A stretch of 64,000 bases of DNA. Origin: Flavobacterium marginilacus (GTDB lineage Bacteria; Bacteroidota; Bacteroidia; Flavobacteriales; Flavobacteriaceae). The stretch spans positions 3,906,001-3,970,000 of the forward strand of contig NZ_CP113975.1 of assembly GCF_026870155.1 (NCBI RefSeq), in the 5' to 3' direction. Shown here in pieces: positions 43,999-53,226 of this stretch. Each line of letters opens with the position of its first letter. The first letter of the stretch is position 1. A program made the translations under genes and the position numbers. Under the pieces are notes generated by a model that saw only the letters and a program-made list of their open reading frames with translations, ran no database searches and was not told where the DNA came from.

Positions 43999-46632
43999 TT
44001 ATTTCAATCCAGCCAGACTCTGCTCAATTGTAGCAATTTTAGAAAGCGCATCGGCTTCTTTTTTGCGTTCGTTTTCGATAATTTCGGGTTTTGCATTGGC
44101 TACAAACTTTTCGTTTGACAGCTTCACCTGCACCGATTTCAAGAATCCTTGAATATAAGTTAACTCTTCAGTCAGCTTTGTTATTTCGGCTTCAACATCA
44201 ATATTTCCGGTAATCGGAATGAAATATTCATTTGATTTCACACGGAAAGACAACGCTCCGTCCACTTTATCCGAAACATATTCTAAAGATGTAATGTTTC
44301 CTAATTTGGCTACAACCGAATCAAAATAAACAGAAGCTTTGTCATTGTTTACTACTTTCAATTCAATCGCATCCTTAAATGGAATATTCTTGTCTTTACG
44401 AATGGTTCTGATTCCAGAAATCACCTCGATTGAATTTTCAAAATCAGTAATTAATTTGGCATCGAACGGTTTCAATTCTGGCCAAGTTGAAACAATTAAA
44501 GCTTCTTCAGGAGTTCTTTCTGCAATATGCTGCCAAATTTCTTCTGTCAAAAATGGCATAAATGGATGTAATAATTTCAAATTATTTTCCAGCATTTCTA
44601 TTGCTTTCGCAAAAGTAACGCTGTCAATCGGCTGTTGGTACGCTGGTTTTATCATTTCCAAAAACCAAGAACAGAAATCGTCCCAAACCAATTTGTAAAT
44701 TCCCATCAAGGCATCAGAAATTCTATATTTTTCGAAATTATCCTCGATTTCCAAAAGTGTCTGCTGTAATTTGGCTTCGTACCATTCAATCGCCACTTTT
44801 GAAGATTCCGGCTGTGTAATTGAATCTGAAACTTCCCAGCCTTTGATCAATTTGAAGGCATTCCAGATTTTATTGGTAAAACCTTTTCCTTGATTGCACA
44901 ATTCTTCGTCAAACATAATATCATTCCCTGCAGAAGCGCTCAAAAGCAATCCTACACGAACACCATCAGCACCAAATTTTTCAATTAATTCTAAAGGTTC
45001 TGGTGAATTACCCAACGATTTAGACATTTTACGTCTTTGTTTGTCACGAACCAAACCTGTTAAATACACATTCGAGAATGGTTTTTCTCCTGCATATTCA
45101 TAACCTGCAATAATCATTCTCGCCACCCAGAAAAACAAAATATCCGGACCCGTAACTAAATCATTGGTTGGATAATAATATTTGAAATCTTCGTTTTCAG
45201 GATCCATAATTCCACCAAAAACAGACATTGGCCACAACCACGAAGAAAACCAAGTATCAAGTGCATCGGCATCTTGAGTAAGGTTGTCGGTTGTCAGTTG
45301 CTGGTTGTTGGTTCTTTCTTTAGCTAAAGCTAAAGCTTCTTCAATAGTTTCAGCAACTACAAAATCCTCTTTTCCATCGCCATAATAATAAGCCGGAATC
45401 TGCTGTCCCCACCACAATTGACGGGAAATATTCCAATCACGGATATTATTTAACCAATGTGCATAGGTATTGTCAAAACGTTTTGGATGCAGTTTAATAT
45501 CACCGTCTTCCAAAACCGATTTAATAGCTGGTTTTACCAAATCATCCATTTTCAAAAACCATTGATCGGACAAACGTGGTTCGATTACCGCTTTTGTTCT
45601 TTCAGAAGTTCCTACTTTATTTAAGTGGATTTCGGTTTTTACCAAAGCTCCAGATTCTTCTAATTCTTTTGCAATTTCGGCACGAACCACAAAACGATCT
45701 TTCCCTTGGTAATGCAATCCAAAACTGTTCAAAGTAGCATCTTCATTGAAAATGTCAATGATTTCCAGATTGTGCTTCTCCCCTAATGTTTTATCATTTA
45801 CATCATGAGCAGGCGTTACTTTCAAACAGCCTGTTCCAAACTCTACATCTACATATTCATCTTCGATAATTGGAATAACACGACCGCAAATTGGCACAAT
45901 CGCTTTCTTTCCTTTCAAATGAGTGAAACGCTCGTCATTTGGATTAATGCAAATGGCAGTATCTCCAAAAATAGTTTCCGGACGAGTTGTTGCGACAGTC
46001 AAGAAATCTTCTGAACCTTCGATTTTATATTTTAGGAAAAATAATTTTCCTTGTTGTTCTTCATAAATAACTTCTTCATCAGACAAAGTGGTTTTGGCTT
46101 CTGGATCCCAGTTTACCATTCGGTAACCGCGGTAAATCAATCCTTTGTTGTATAAATCCACAAAAGATTTAATTACAGATGCCGACATATCTGGATCCAT
46201 CGTGAATTTGGTTCTTTCCCAATCACAGGAACAGCCCAATTGTTTCAACTGTTCTAAGATTGTTCCTCCGTATTTATCTGTCCAATCGTAAGCGTGTTTT
46301 AAAAACTCCTCACGGGTCAAATCCGATTTATTGATTCCTTCCGATTTTAATTTGGCAACTACTTTTGCCTCTGTTGCAATCGAAGCGTGATCGGTTCCAG
46401 GTACCCAGCAAGCATTAAAACCTTTCAAACGTGCTCTTCTAATTAAAACATCTTGAATAGTATTATTAAGCATGTGTCCCATGTGCAATACTCCAGTCAC
46501 ATTGGGTGGCGGAATTACAATAGAATAAGGTGTTCTATGGTCAGGCTCCGAATGAAAATAATTATTCTTCATCCAGTAATCATACCATTTATTTTCAATA
46601 GTTTTAGCGTCAAATTGTGCAGGAATTGTCAT
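43999..46632 (-). CDS. valS: Valyl-tRNA synthetase
   Basis: An 877-residue class I synthetase that charges tRNA-Val. HIGH-type motif HMGH is in PNVTGVLHMGHML, and KMSKS is in RRKMSKSLGNSP. The editing domain (TTRPETIFGDTAICINP, GTGCLKVTPAHDVND), the DALDTWFSSWLWP block and the C-terminal coiled coil (about residues 815-877) are all present. Near residue 431 the sequence NNQQLTTDNL is encoded by a stretch built of AACCAACAACC-like units (45282-45313). The start ATG lies 9 nt after a 16-bp tandem repeat. Confidence 0.96.
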   Translation of the reverse strand: MTIPAQFDAKTIENKWYDYWMKNNYFHSEPDHRTPYSIVIPPPNVTGVLHMGHMLNNTIQDVLIRRARLKGFNACWVPGTDHASIATEAKVVAKLKSEGINKSDLTREEFLKHAYDWTDKYGGTILEQLKQLGCSCDWERTKFTMDPDMSASVIKSFVDLYNKGLIYRGYRMVNWDPEAKTTLSDEEVIYEEQQGKLFFLKYKIEGSEDFLTVATTRPETIFGDTAICINPNDERFTHLKGKKAIVPICGRVIPIIEDEYVDVEFGTGCLKVTPAHDVNDKTLGEKHNLEIIDIFNEDATLNSFGLHYQGKDRFVVRAEIAKELEESGALVKTEIHLNKVGTSERTKAVIEPRLSDQWFLKMDDLVKPAIKSVLEDGDIKLHPKRFDNTYAHWLNNIRDWNISRQLWWGQQIPAYYYGDGKEDFVVAETIEEALALAKERTNNQQLTTDNLTQDADALDTWFSSWLWPMSVFGGIMDPENEDFKYYYPTNDLVTGPDILFFWVARMIIAGYEYAGEKPFSNVYLTGLVRDKQRRKMSKSLGNSPEPLELIEKFGADGVRVGLLLSASAGNDIMFDEELCNQGKGFTNKIWNAFKLIKGWEVSDSITQPESSKVAIEWYEAKLQQTLLEIEDNFEKYRISDALMGIYKLVWDDFCSWFLEMIKPAYQQPIDSVTFAKAIEMLENNLKLLHPFMPFLTEEIWQHIAERTPEEALIVSTWPELKPFDAKLITDFENSIEVISGIRTIRKDKNIPFKDAIELKVVNNDKASVYFDSVVAKLGNITSLEYVSDKVDGALSFRVKSNEYFIPITGNIDVEAEITKLTEELTYIQGFLKSVQVKLSNEKFVANAKPEIIENERKKEADALSKIATIEQSLAGLK

Positions 46633-46641
46633 TTTTATATG

Positions 46642-46689
46642 GATTCGTTGAATTGTTGATTCGTTGAATTGTTGATTCGTTTAATCGTG
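46642..46689. repeat. 16-bp tandem repeat just upstream of valS
   Basis: GATTCGTTGAATTGTT occurs twice perfectly (46642-46657 and 46658-46673), with a third copy matching 12 of 16 (46674-46689). The tract ends 9 nt before the valS ATG on the minus strand. Confidence 0.9.
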
Positions 46690-46872
46690 TTTCAAATCAA
46701 ATTGACGATTAAACGGTCAAACAAATCAACAGCAAAAGCTTTGGTTTGATTTTTGATGTTATATATAACGGCAAAAGTAAATAATTAAGCACAGTATAAA
46801 AAGCGAAATAAAAAATTGTGCATTAATTAATAAGGTAGTACATTTACTATACCTACTAAAAAACCAAAGAAA

Positions 46873-47262
46873 ATGAAAAAAATTACAGCACTTATCGTCC
46901 TGCTTTTTATAAGCTATATAGGATTTGCTCAAAATGGTCCTAAGATTGAAATACAGCAATCTAACAACACTATTGATTACGGACAAGTAAATAAGTCTTC
47001 CGATAATGGAATCCGGAACTTTACATTTACCAATAACGGCGATGCACCATTAAGCATAACCGGAATCCAGTCTACTGCCAGTTTCACTATACTGTACAAA
47101 CCTAATCAGCCTATTGCTCCTGGAAAATCAGACAAAATTGAAATAAAATACAATATGGTGCCAGGTCCGATACGCAAAACCATTACACTGGAAACTAATG
47201 CCGTAAATTATGACGGTGGCCGTGTTCCTCTCAAAATTAAAGGAGAAGTCCTTACAAACTAG
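46873..47262 (+). CDS. DUF1573 secreted protein
   Basis: A 129-residue periplasmic or exported protein with a signal peptide (ITALIVLLFISYIGFAQ) and one immunoglobulin-like DUF1573 domain: DYGQVNKSSDNGIRNFTFTNNGDAPLSITGIQSTAS, then PGKSDKIEIKYN and an ITLETNA strand. This ASPM/SPD-2/Hydin-like fold is common in Bacteroidota surface proteins; the function is unknown. It is a single gene, ended by a terminator shared with the convergent protease gene. Confidence 0.85.
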   Translation: MKKITALIVLLFISYIGFAQNGPKIEIQQSNNTIDYGQVNKSSDNGIRNFTFTNNGDAPLSITGIQSTASFTILYKPNQPIAPGKSDKIEIKYNMVPGPIRKTITLETNAVNYDGGRVPLKIKGEVLTN

Positions 47263-47275
47263 ACAACCTATTTAC

Positions 47276-47306
47276 AAAAAAAACGCTTTTAAAAGCGTTT
47301 TTTTTT
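47276..47306. terminator. Bidirectional terminator between convergent genes
   Basis: A-run, ACGCTTTT/AAAAGCGT stem and T-run form one symmetric hairpin between the DUF1573 gene and the protease gene; it can end transcription on both strands. Confidence 0.9.
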
Positions 47307-48636
47307 ACAAATCATCTGTCAAATGAAATGAAAATTTAAAAGGCTTACCATTTCTTTCAACCTCCATATAAAACTTTTTATCCTCTTCCGATTTAAACAA
47401 TTCATTTAGCTTTTGCAATGAATAATGATAAACCGGCACTTTATTAATCGTAATAATTATATCTCCAGTCTGAAGACCGCTTTTTGCCGCTGGCGAATTT
47501 TTTCGAACATTAGCTATTTCATAAATTGGTTTGAGCTCAAATTTATATTTAAAATCATTCGTGATATTTCTTCCCTCACTATTAAAACTGACACTGCCGG
47601 ACAAAGGCACTGTCTCCAGCTTGACAGTTTCTTTCACCCACTGTATTCCATTGTGTTTTATTTCGATACCGCTTTTATTATAACTAAAAGGTTCGCCAAA
47701 ACCTGAATTTTTCTTCAAGAAAAGGCTTTCGTTTTTATAATCGAAAACTACCGAAAAACGCTTCAATATTTCTCCCCCAAGCGATCCTGCCCGATCTTTA
47801 ACCATACGAACATTTTTTATAGAACTAGAATCTGGAAAAGCTACAATTGGTGACTTAAAAGTATAATTACCAAATGAATAACTAGCAACTCTGGCTCTTT
47901 TCCCTTCAATTTCACCGCTAAAACCTTTCCCTAAAAAATCATCAAAATTTTTAGACGGGACTTTAATTTCACTCGATAAATTTTGAAAAAGCCATACCGA
48001 ATCGCTGTTTCCGGTATCCAATAACATTTTAGTCTGAACTTTAGAGTTCTCAATATCAACTGTTCCTACTATATAAGGTTTATATTTTTCAATTGTGATT
48101 GGCACCCTGTCAAATCTTTTCTCTATTTTTTTCCGATTTGCTTCAAGATTTTTATAAACGATAACTTTTTTATTCGCATAATCAATACGAACCAAATTCT
48201 CTCTAAAAAACTGACATCCTATAATTCCATTTACTGGAACGCCTATTTGCGAAGAAAGATTGAAACTCTGGTCGAGAATTACGTAAATAAGCTGTCGGGT
48301 TGCTTTAACCCCGTCTAATTCCAAAATATTATTGGTTGTTTTCAATCCTTCAATAGCTTCTTCGCTTCCCAAACCACGCAGACTTATTTTTTCGGAATTA
48401 AAAAAACTAACCTCCGGATTATCTTCCAGACTAAAAAGAATAGTTTCCTCAACTCCTGTATCCAAAAGAAAGTTCAGTTCTACTCCATTTACTTTTATAG
48501 GTATAAAAACTAAATTATTAATTAAAACTATTGGAACAGTAACTTTCTCAATTCCTTTATCAAATACAAAACCCTCCTGAGCAAAAACAGGCATTATTGT
48601 CAGTAATAAAAGAAAAAATACACTTTTTTTCTTCAT
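47305..48636 (-). CDS. Secreted retropepsin-like aspartyl protease with PDZ domain
   Basis: A 443-residue protein with a signal peptide (MKKKSVFFLLLLTIMPVFAQ). Two Asp-Thr-Gly active-site motifs, LNFLLDTGVEETILF (about residues 55-69) and TKMLLDTGNSDSVWLF (about 203-218), lie in two similar beta-rich lobes, so one chain could form the paired active site of aspartyl proteases. A PDZ domain is at the C-terminus (IANVRKNSPAAKSGLQTGDIIITINKVPVYHY). Such proteins are common in Bacteroidota, with no assigned substrate. Its stop codon lies beside the shared terminator. Confidence 0.88.
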   Translation of the reverse strand: MKKKSVFFLLLLTIMPVFAQEGFVFDKGIEKVTVPIVLINNLVFIPIKVNGVELNFLLDTGVEETILFSLEDNPEVSFFNSEKISLRGLGSEEAIEGLKTTNNILELDGVKATRQLIYVILDQSFNLSSQIGVPVNGIIGCQFFRENLVRIDYANKKVIVYKNLEANRKKIEKRFDRVPITIEKYKPYIVGTVDIENSKVQTKMLLDTGNSDSVWLFQNLSSEIKVPSKNFDDFLGKGFSGEIEGKRARVASYSFGNYTFKSPIVAFPDSSSIKNVRMVKDRAGSLGGEILKRFSVVFDYKNESLFLKKNSGFGEPFSYNKSGIEIKHNGIQWVKETVKLETVPLSGSVSFNSEGRNITNDFKYKFELKPIYEIANVRKNSPAAKSGLQTGDIIITINKVPVYHYSLQKLNELFKSEEDKKFYMEVERNGKPFKFSFHLTDDL

Positions 48637-48761
48637 TTAGTTATATTTCTATATTGTTACCCAATTATACAATAATAATGTATCAAAAACAACAAAATAG
48701 ACATATTGTTTACAGTTATTATGGAAAATAAATTGCAAATTTGCACCTCAAATTTATAATC

Positions 48762-49958
48762 ATGCCTGAAATTTCAATCAGAGGCCGGAGAATGCCGGAA
48801 TCGCCAATCCGAAAATTGGCTCCTTATGCTGACCAAGCTAAAAAAAAGGGTCATAAGGTTTATCATTTAAACATTGGACAACCCGATATAAAGAGTCCGG
48901 AAGTTGCAATAAATGCTATTAAAAATATAGATTTAGCTATCATCGAGTACGGTCCTTCAGCCGGATACGAAAGCTACCGAAAAAAACTGGCCAAATTTTA
49001 CACTAAACAGGATGTAAAAGTTGGTTATGAAGATATAATGATAACAACAGGAGGTTCTGAAGCACTTTTATTTGCTCTTGGAAGTATCATGGATCCAGGA
49101 GATGAAGTTATCATTCCTGAGCCTTTTTATGCCAATTACAGTGCCTTCTCGGAAGAGTCAAGCGCAAAAGTGGTTCCTGTAATTTCTAACATCGAAAGCG
49201 GTTTCACACTGCCAACGATTGAAGAATTTGAAAGAGCTATTACGCCAAAATCAAAAGCGATCTTAATCTGTAACCCAAATAACCCAACAGGCTATTTATA
49301 TTCGGAATCCGAAATTAAACAGCTGGGAGAATTGGTTAAAAAACACGATTTATTTTTGATTGCTGATGAAGTGTATCGTGAATTTATCTATGATGAAAGA
49401 GATCACCACTTTTCGGTAATGAACCTGAAAGGAATCGAGCAGAATGTGATCATGATTGATTCTGTTTCCAAAAGATACAGCATGTGCGGCGCACGTATTG
49501 GCTGTATGATTACTAAGAACAGAGAAGTTATCGCTGCCGCTATGAAATTTGCACAGGCTCGTTTATGTCCGCCTACAATCGAACAAATCGCCTGCGAAGC
49601 AGCTATTGACACGCCTCAAAGTTATTTTGACGAAGTAATCGTTGAATACAAGGAACGAAGAGATATTTTAATCAGCGAATTGAACAAAATAGACGGCGTA
49701 ATCGTTAAGACTCCGAAAGCTTCTTTTTACTGTATTGCCCAATTGCCTATTGATAATGCCGATGATTTTGCACAATGGCTTTTGGAAAAATACGAACTGA
49801 ATGGTGAAACGGTAATGATTGCTCCTGCTGCAGGATTTTATTCGACTCCGGGTGTTGGTTTGAATCAGGTTCGTATCGCTTATGTTTTGAAAAAAGAAGA
49901 TTTGATTAATGCTGTTCGAATTTTGAAAGAGGCAATTAGCGTTTATAATTCGAAATAG
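48762..49958 (+). CDS. PLP-dependent class I/II aminotransferase
   Basis: A 398-residue fold-type I aminotransferase. It shows YGPSAGYESYRKKLAKFY, TTGGSEALLFALGSIMDPGDEVIIPEPFYANY, CNPNNPTGYLYS, LIADEVYREFIYD, and the PLP lysine in IDSVSKRYSMCGARIGCMI. The C-terminal GVGLNQVRIAYVL contains the Arg that binds the substrate carboxylate. It resembles aspartate/tyrosine aminotransferases, but the amino-acid substrate cannot be fixed. I use the ATG at 48762, since MPEISIRGRRMPESP is the usual start. Confidence 0.9.
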   Translation: MPEISIRGRRMPESPIRKLAPYADQAKKKGHKVYHLNIGQPDIKSPEVAINAIKNIDLAIIEYGPSAGYESYRKKLAKFYTKQDVKVGYEDIMITTGGSEALLFALGSIMDPGDEVIIPEPFYANYSAFSEESSAKVVPVISNIESGFTLPTIEEFERAITPKSKAILICNPNNPTGYLYSESEIKQLGELVKKHDLFLIADEVYREFIYDERDHHFSVMNLKGIEQNVIMIDSVSKRYSMCGARIGCMITKNREVIAAAMKFAQARLCPPTIEQIACEAAIDTPQSYFDEVIVEYKERRDILISELNKIDGVIVKTPKASFYCIAQLPIDNADDFAQWLLEKYELNGETVMIAPAAGFYSTPGVGLNQVRIAYVLKKEDLINAVRILKEAISVYNSK

Positions 49959-49979
49959 AAAGCATTTATCTTAAATATC

Positions 49980-50012
49980 AAAAAGCAATATCAATTAAGG
50001 GTATTGCTTTTT
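49980..50012 (+). terminator. Terminator of the aminotransferase gene
   Basis: AAAAGCAATA (49981-49990) / TATTGCTTTT (50002-50011), followed by more T residues, 22 nt after the stop. Confidence 0.85.
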
Positions 50013-50059
50013 TTGTTTTATGATAAACAGGTTTTACCGCAAATTTGCAAATTATTTAC

Positions 50060-50160
50060 GCAAGATTGCCATTGCGTAGGACACCAGCGAGACCAAATTG
50101 GCGAAGCAATCTCACGCGACGTGAGTAACCAACCTGAGATTCCTACGGAATGACAAGATT
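50060..50160. repeat. Dispersed-type intergenic element
   Basis: A GC-richer stretch in AT-rich DNA, with GATTGCC...GGCGAAGCAATC pairing, CACGCGACGTGAG (imperfect dyad) and GAGATTCCTACGGAATGACAA. The wording is typical of dispersed repeats in Flavobacterium genomes, but only one copy is present here. Confidence 0.45.
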
Positions 50161-50216
50161 GTGGAATATTAGAATGGTAAAACGTAATTAATGGATAAAG
50201 TTTAGCTTTTCGGCAG

Positions 50217-50249
50217 AGACCTAACAGGTTTTGAAAACCTGTTAGGTCT
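50217..50249. repeat. Composite dispersed repeat, copy B: 33-nt palindrome
   Basis: AGACCTAACAGGTTTT, central G, then its reverse complement; identical to copy A except for the central base. Confidence 0.92.
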
Positions 50250-50299
50250 GAATCACAGAATGTTATTTCAGTTCTTGATTTTTATTTCTGATGAAACAA

Positions 50300-50385
50300 A
50301 ATGTTGTTCTTTAGCCCCGATTGCAGTGAAAATACTTGTATGCCGGGGTTCGGCATACAAGATTGTAACGAAAAGCGGGAGAAAT
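50300..50385 (-). repeat. Composite dispersed repeat, copy B: hairpin module
   Basis: On the minus strand it reads CTCCCGCTTTTCGTTACAAT, stem CTTGTATGCC (revcomp of 50352-50361), loop GAACCCC, GGCATACAAG (50335-50344), then ATCGGGGCTAAA. The palindrome at 50217 follows in the same orientation, as in copies A and C. The gene-free stretch 49959-50539 holds the terminator, the element at 50060, both parts of copy B and about 150 bp of AT-rich DNA before folE, where TATCTTTA at 50493 may be a weak -7 box. Confidence 0.85.
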
Positions 50386-50539
50386 GTTGTTATAAAATGC
50401 CAAATGTTCTGCTCCTAAAAACAATAATAAATACCTATTTATTGATAGAATTAAAAGCCGAAATTGATAGAAAATGTTTCCTTTTTATTAATTATCTTTA
50501 CCCCTCAAAAATAGACAATCATAATAACAGTACCTTTTA

Positions 50540-51211
50540 ATGATAAACAACGAAGAATTTCAGGACGAAATAGGAAACAATCATATTAGTACAAATGCTA
50601 AAAACCCTGTAAGAGACGATGCTTTTGCGATTACAGATGACGAAAAGATTGAAAAAATAAAAAAAGACGTCGAAAATATCCTTTTGACGCTGGGAATGGA
50701 TTTAACGGACGACAGCCTTAAAGGAACTCCAAATCGTGTTGCCAAAATGTTTGTAAAAGAAATTTTTGGAGGATTGAATCCTGATAAAAAACCAAAAGCT
50801 TCGACTTTTGAAAACAATTACAAATACGGCGAAATGCTGGTTGAAAAAAACATTACGCTTTACTCTACCTGCGAACATCATTTATTGCCAATTATCGGAA
50901 GAGCACATGTGGCTTACATTTCGAGCGGAAGGGTTATTGGTCTTTCAAAAATGAACCGAATTGTAGAACATTATGCTAAGAGACCTCAAGTTCAGGAACG
51001 TTTGACAATGCAGATTGTTCAGGAGCTTCAGCAGGCCTTAGGGACGGAAGATGTTGCCTGCGTTATTGACGCTAAGCACCTTTGCGTGAATTCTAGAGGA
51101 ATCAAAGATATCGAAAGCAGTACGGTAACTTCTGAATTTGGTGGAAAATTTAAAGATCCTCAAACGAAAAGAGAGTTTTTGGATTATATCAAATTGAACA
51201 CTAGTTTCTAA
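50540..51211 (+). CDS. folE: GTP cyclohydrolase I
   Basis: A 223-residue enzyme that makes dihydroneopterin triphosphate from GTP, the first step of folate and biopterin synthesis. The zinc ligands are Cys111 and His114 in STCEHHLLPIIGRAHVAYI and the Cys in HLCVNSRGIKD. GLSKMNRIVEHYAKRPQVQERLTMQI is the family signature. The first 35 residues are extra, acidic and probably flexible. cysS follows 138 bp downstream, beyond a tandem repeat. Confidence 0.95.
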   Translation: MINNEEFQDEIGNNHISTNAKNPVRDDAFAITDDEKIEKIKKDVENILLTLGMDLTDDSLKGTPNRVAKMFVKEIFGGLNPDKKPKASTFENNYKYGEMLVEKNITLYSTCEHHLLPIIGRAHVAYISSGRVIGLSKMNRIVEHYAKRPQVQERLTMQIVQELQQALGTEDVACVIDAKHLCVNSRGIKDIESSTVTSEFGGKFKDPQTKREFLDYIKLNTSF

Positions 51212-51299
51212 TTAATTCAAACAATTAATTTTAAAATTTAACCATTAAGATATTAAGGAAATTAAGGCTTGAAATTCTTAATTCTTTTTAAGCCTTTAA

Positions 51300-51347
51300 T
51301 TTTCTAATTATCACATTTTCTAATTATCACATTTCCTAATTATAAGA
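51300..51347. repeat. 16-bp tandem repeat just upstream of cysS
   Basis: TTTTCTAATTATCACA occurs twice perfectly (51300-51315, 51316-51331), and a third partial copy (51332-51347) ends 2 nt before the cysS ATG. Confidence 0.9.
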
Positions 51348-51349
51348 CA

Positions 51350-52828
51350 ATGCCATTATATAAAAGTCAAACCTTAAAAATATACAATTCTCTTTCGGGA
51401 GAAAAAGAAACATTTACGCCAATCAACGAAGGAAATGTGGGGATGTATGTATGCGGGCCTACAGTTTACAGCAATGTGCATCTTGGGAATGTGAGAACTT
51501 TTATGTCTTTTGACGTAATCTTTAGATACTTACAGCATTTGGATTATAAAGTACGCTATGTTCGAAACATTACTGATGTTGGACATATTGTAGACGATGT
51601 AGATGAAGGCGAGGACAAAATTGCCAAAAAAGCGCGTTTGGAACAATTGGAACCGATGGAAGTGGTTCAGAGATATACTGTAGATTTTCATGATATCCTG
51701 AATGCTTTTAACTTTTTACCTCCAAGTATCGAACCAACAGCAACCGGACATATTATCGAGCAAATCGAAATCATAAAAACCATTATCGATAAAGGAATTG
51801 GTTATGTGGCCAATGGATCAGTTTATTTTGATGTGGTTAAATTCAATGAAACTAACAATTACGGTGTATTAAGCGGTCGAAACATCGAAGACATGCTTGC
51901 CAATACCCGTGATCTTGACGGACAGTCGGACAAAAGAAACCCGCAGGATTTTGCACTTTGGAAAAAAGCCGAACCACAGCATATCATGCGCTGGCCTTCG
52001 CCTTGGAGCGACGGTTTTCCAGGCTGGCATTTGGAATGTACAGCAATGAGCACCAAATACCTTGGAAACCATTTTGATATTCACGGTGGCGGAATGGATT
52101 TGAAATTCCCGCATCATGAGTGCGAAATTGCACAAAACGAAGCCTGCACAGGTCATACTCCCGTAAATTACTGGATGCATGCCAATATGCTGACTTTGAA
52201 CGGTAAAAAAATGGCAAAATCAACTGGAAATAATATTCTGCCGGGAGAAATTTTAACAGGCGACAATGCTTTTTTAAGCAAAGCTTTTTCGGCTTCAGTA
52301 GCGCGTTTCTTTATGTTACAGGCACATTACAGAAGCATTCTTGATTTCTCTGACGAAGCTATTATCGCTGCTGAAAAAGGATATAAAAGGCTGATGGACG
52401 CGATGGAAACTTTGAAAGCCATTTCGGCAAAAGAAACCAGCTCACTAGATATTTCTGGCTGGAAACAATTGTGCTACGATGCGATGAATGATGATTTCAA
52501 TACGCCGATTCTTATTGCGCAGTTATTTGAAGGCGTTCGTTTTATTAATTTACTGAAAGACGAAAAAGAAACTTTAAATCCAGCAGATTTGAAACTATTT
52601 ACCATAACAATGCAGGCTTTTGTATTTGATGTTTTGGGATTGGAAGAAGAAAAATCAAATGGCAATACTGATAAATTAGAAGGTGTCGTGAACATGCTTA
52701 TCGGCATGCGTAAACAAGCAAGAGACAATAAAGATTTTGCAATGTCTGACCAAATCCGTGATCAATTAATAACATTAGGTATTCAGCTGAAAGACGGAAA
52801 GGAAGGAACAACTTTTAGTATAAATTGA
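51350..52828 (+). CDS. cysS: Cysteinyl-tRNA synthetase
   Basis: A 492-residue class I synthetase. The first zinc ligand is in [20 protein letters not shown] (Cys28-type, with HLGN as the HIGH motif); further ligands lie in GWHLECTAM and [14 protein letters not shown] ([10 protein letters not shown]) is the KMSKS equivalent. [12 protein letters not shown] and [14 protein letters not shown] are intact. yidD follows 40 bp downstream and lgt thereafter, an order often seen in Flavobacteria. Confidence 0.96.
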   Translation: MPLYKSQTLKIYNSLSGEKETFTPINEGNVGMYVCGPTVYSNVHLGNVRTFMSFDVIFRYLQHLDYKVRYVRNITDVGHIVDDVDEGEDKIAKKARLEQLEPMEVVQRYTVDFHDILNAFNFLPPSIEPTATGHIIEQIEIIKTIIDKGIGYVANGSVYFDVVKFNETNNYGVLSGRNIEDMLANTRDLDGQSDKRNPQDFALWKKAEPQHIMRWPSPWSDGFPGWHLECTAMSTKYLGNHFDIHGGGMDLKFPHHECEIAQNEACTGHTPVNYWMHANMLTLNGKKMAKSTGNNILPGEILTGDNAFLSKAFSASVARFFMLQAHYRSILDFSDEAIIAAEKGYKRLMDAMETLKAISAKETSSLDISGWKQLCYDAMNDDFNTPILIAQLFEGVRFINLLKDEKETLNPADLKLFTITMQAFVFDVLGLEEEKSNGNTDKLEGVVNMLIGMRKQARDNKDFAMSDQIRDQLITLGIQLKDGKEGTTFSIN

Positions 52829-52868
52829 TTTTAGATTGTTGATTAACAATTTTTGACTTCAAAAAATC

Positions 52869-53150
52869 ATGAAATTTCTAACAGCTCCTTTTATTTTACT
52901 CGTTCGGTTTTATCAAGGAGCCATCTCGCCTTTTACCCCTGCATCCTGTCGCTTTGAGCCAACTTGTTCGAGTTATATGATTCAGGCTCTGCAGATTCAC
53001 GGATTGTTTTATGGAAGCTATTTGGGTATAAGAAGAATATTGAGATGTCATCCTTGGGGCGGAAAAGGTTATGATCCGGTGCCATCCTCTCCCCAGCCTT
53101 CTCCAAAGGAGAAGGAGAAAGAAAACAAAGAATGTAAGCATAATCATTAA
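52869..53150 (+). CDS. yidD: Membrane protein insertion efficiency factor YidD
   Basis: A 93-residue protein with the YidD signature [32 protein letters not shown] and [13 protein letters not shown], including the three conserved Cys. It helps YidC insert membrane proteins. The normal family end is at GYDPVP. Here about 22 further residues ([22 protein letters not shown]) are encoded by a small inverted repeat, CCTTCTCC-AAA-GGAGAAGG (53097-53115), that has entered the 3' end of the gene. Confidence 0.93.
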   Translation: MKFLTAPFILLVRFYQGAISPFTPASCRFEPTCSSYMIQALQIHGLFYGSYLGIRRILRCHPWGGKGYDPVPSSPQPSPKEKEKENKECKHNH

Positions 53151-53226
53151 AAATAAAAATCTTACCTTTTTGTTAACACAACGATTTAAATGAAAGTAAT
53201 ATTTTCACAAAAAAAATAAAAAATAA

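Noticed and set aside
50301..50540. A 79-codon open frame before folE
   Set aside because: It runs through the composite repeat copy B, has no family resemblance, and its composition fits translated intergenic DNA.
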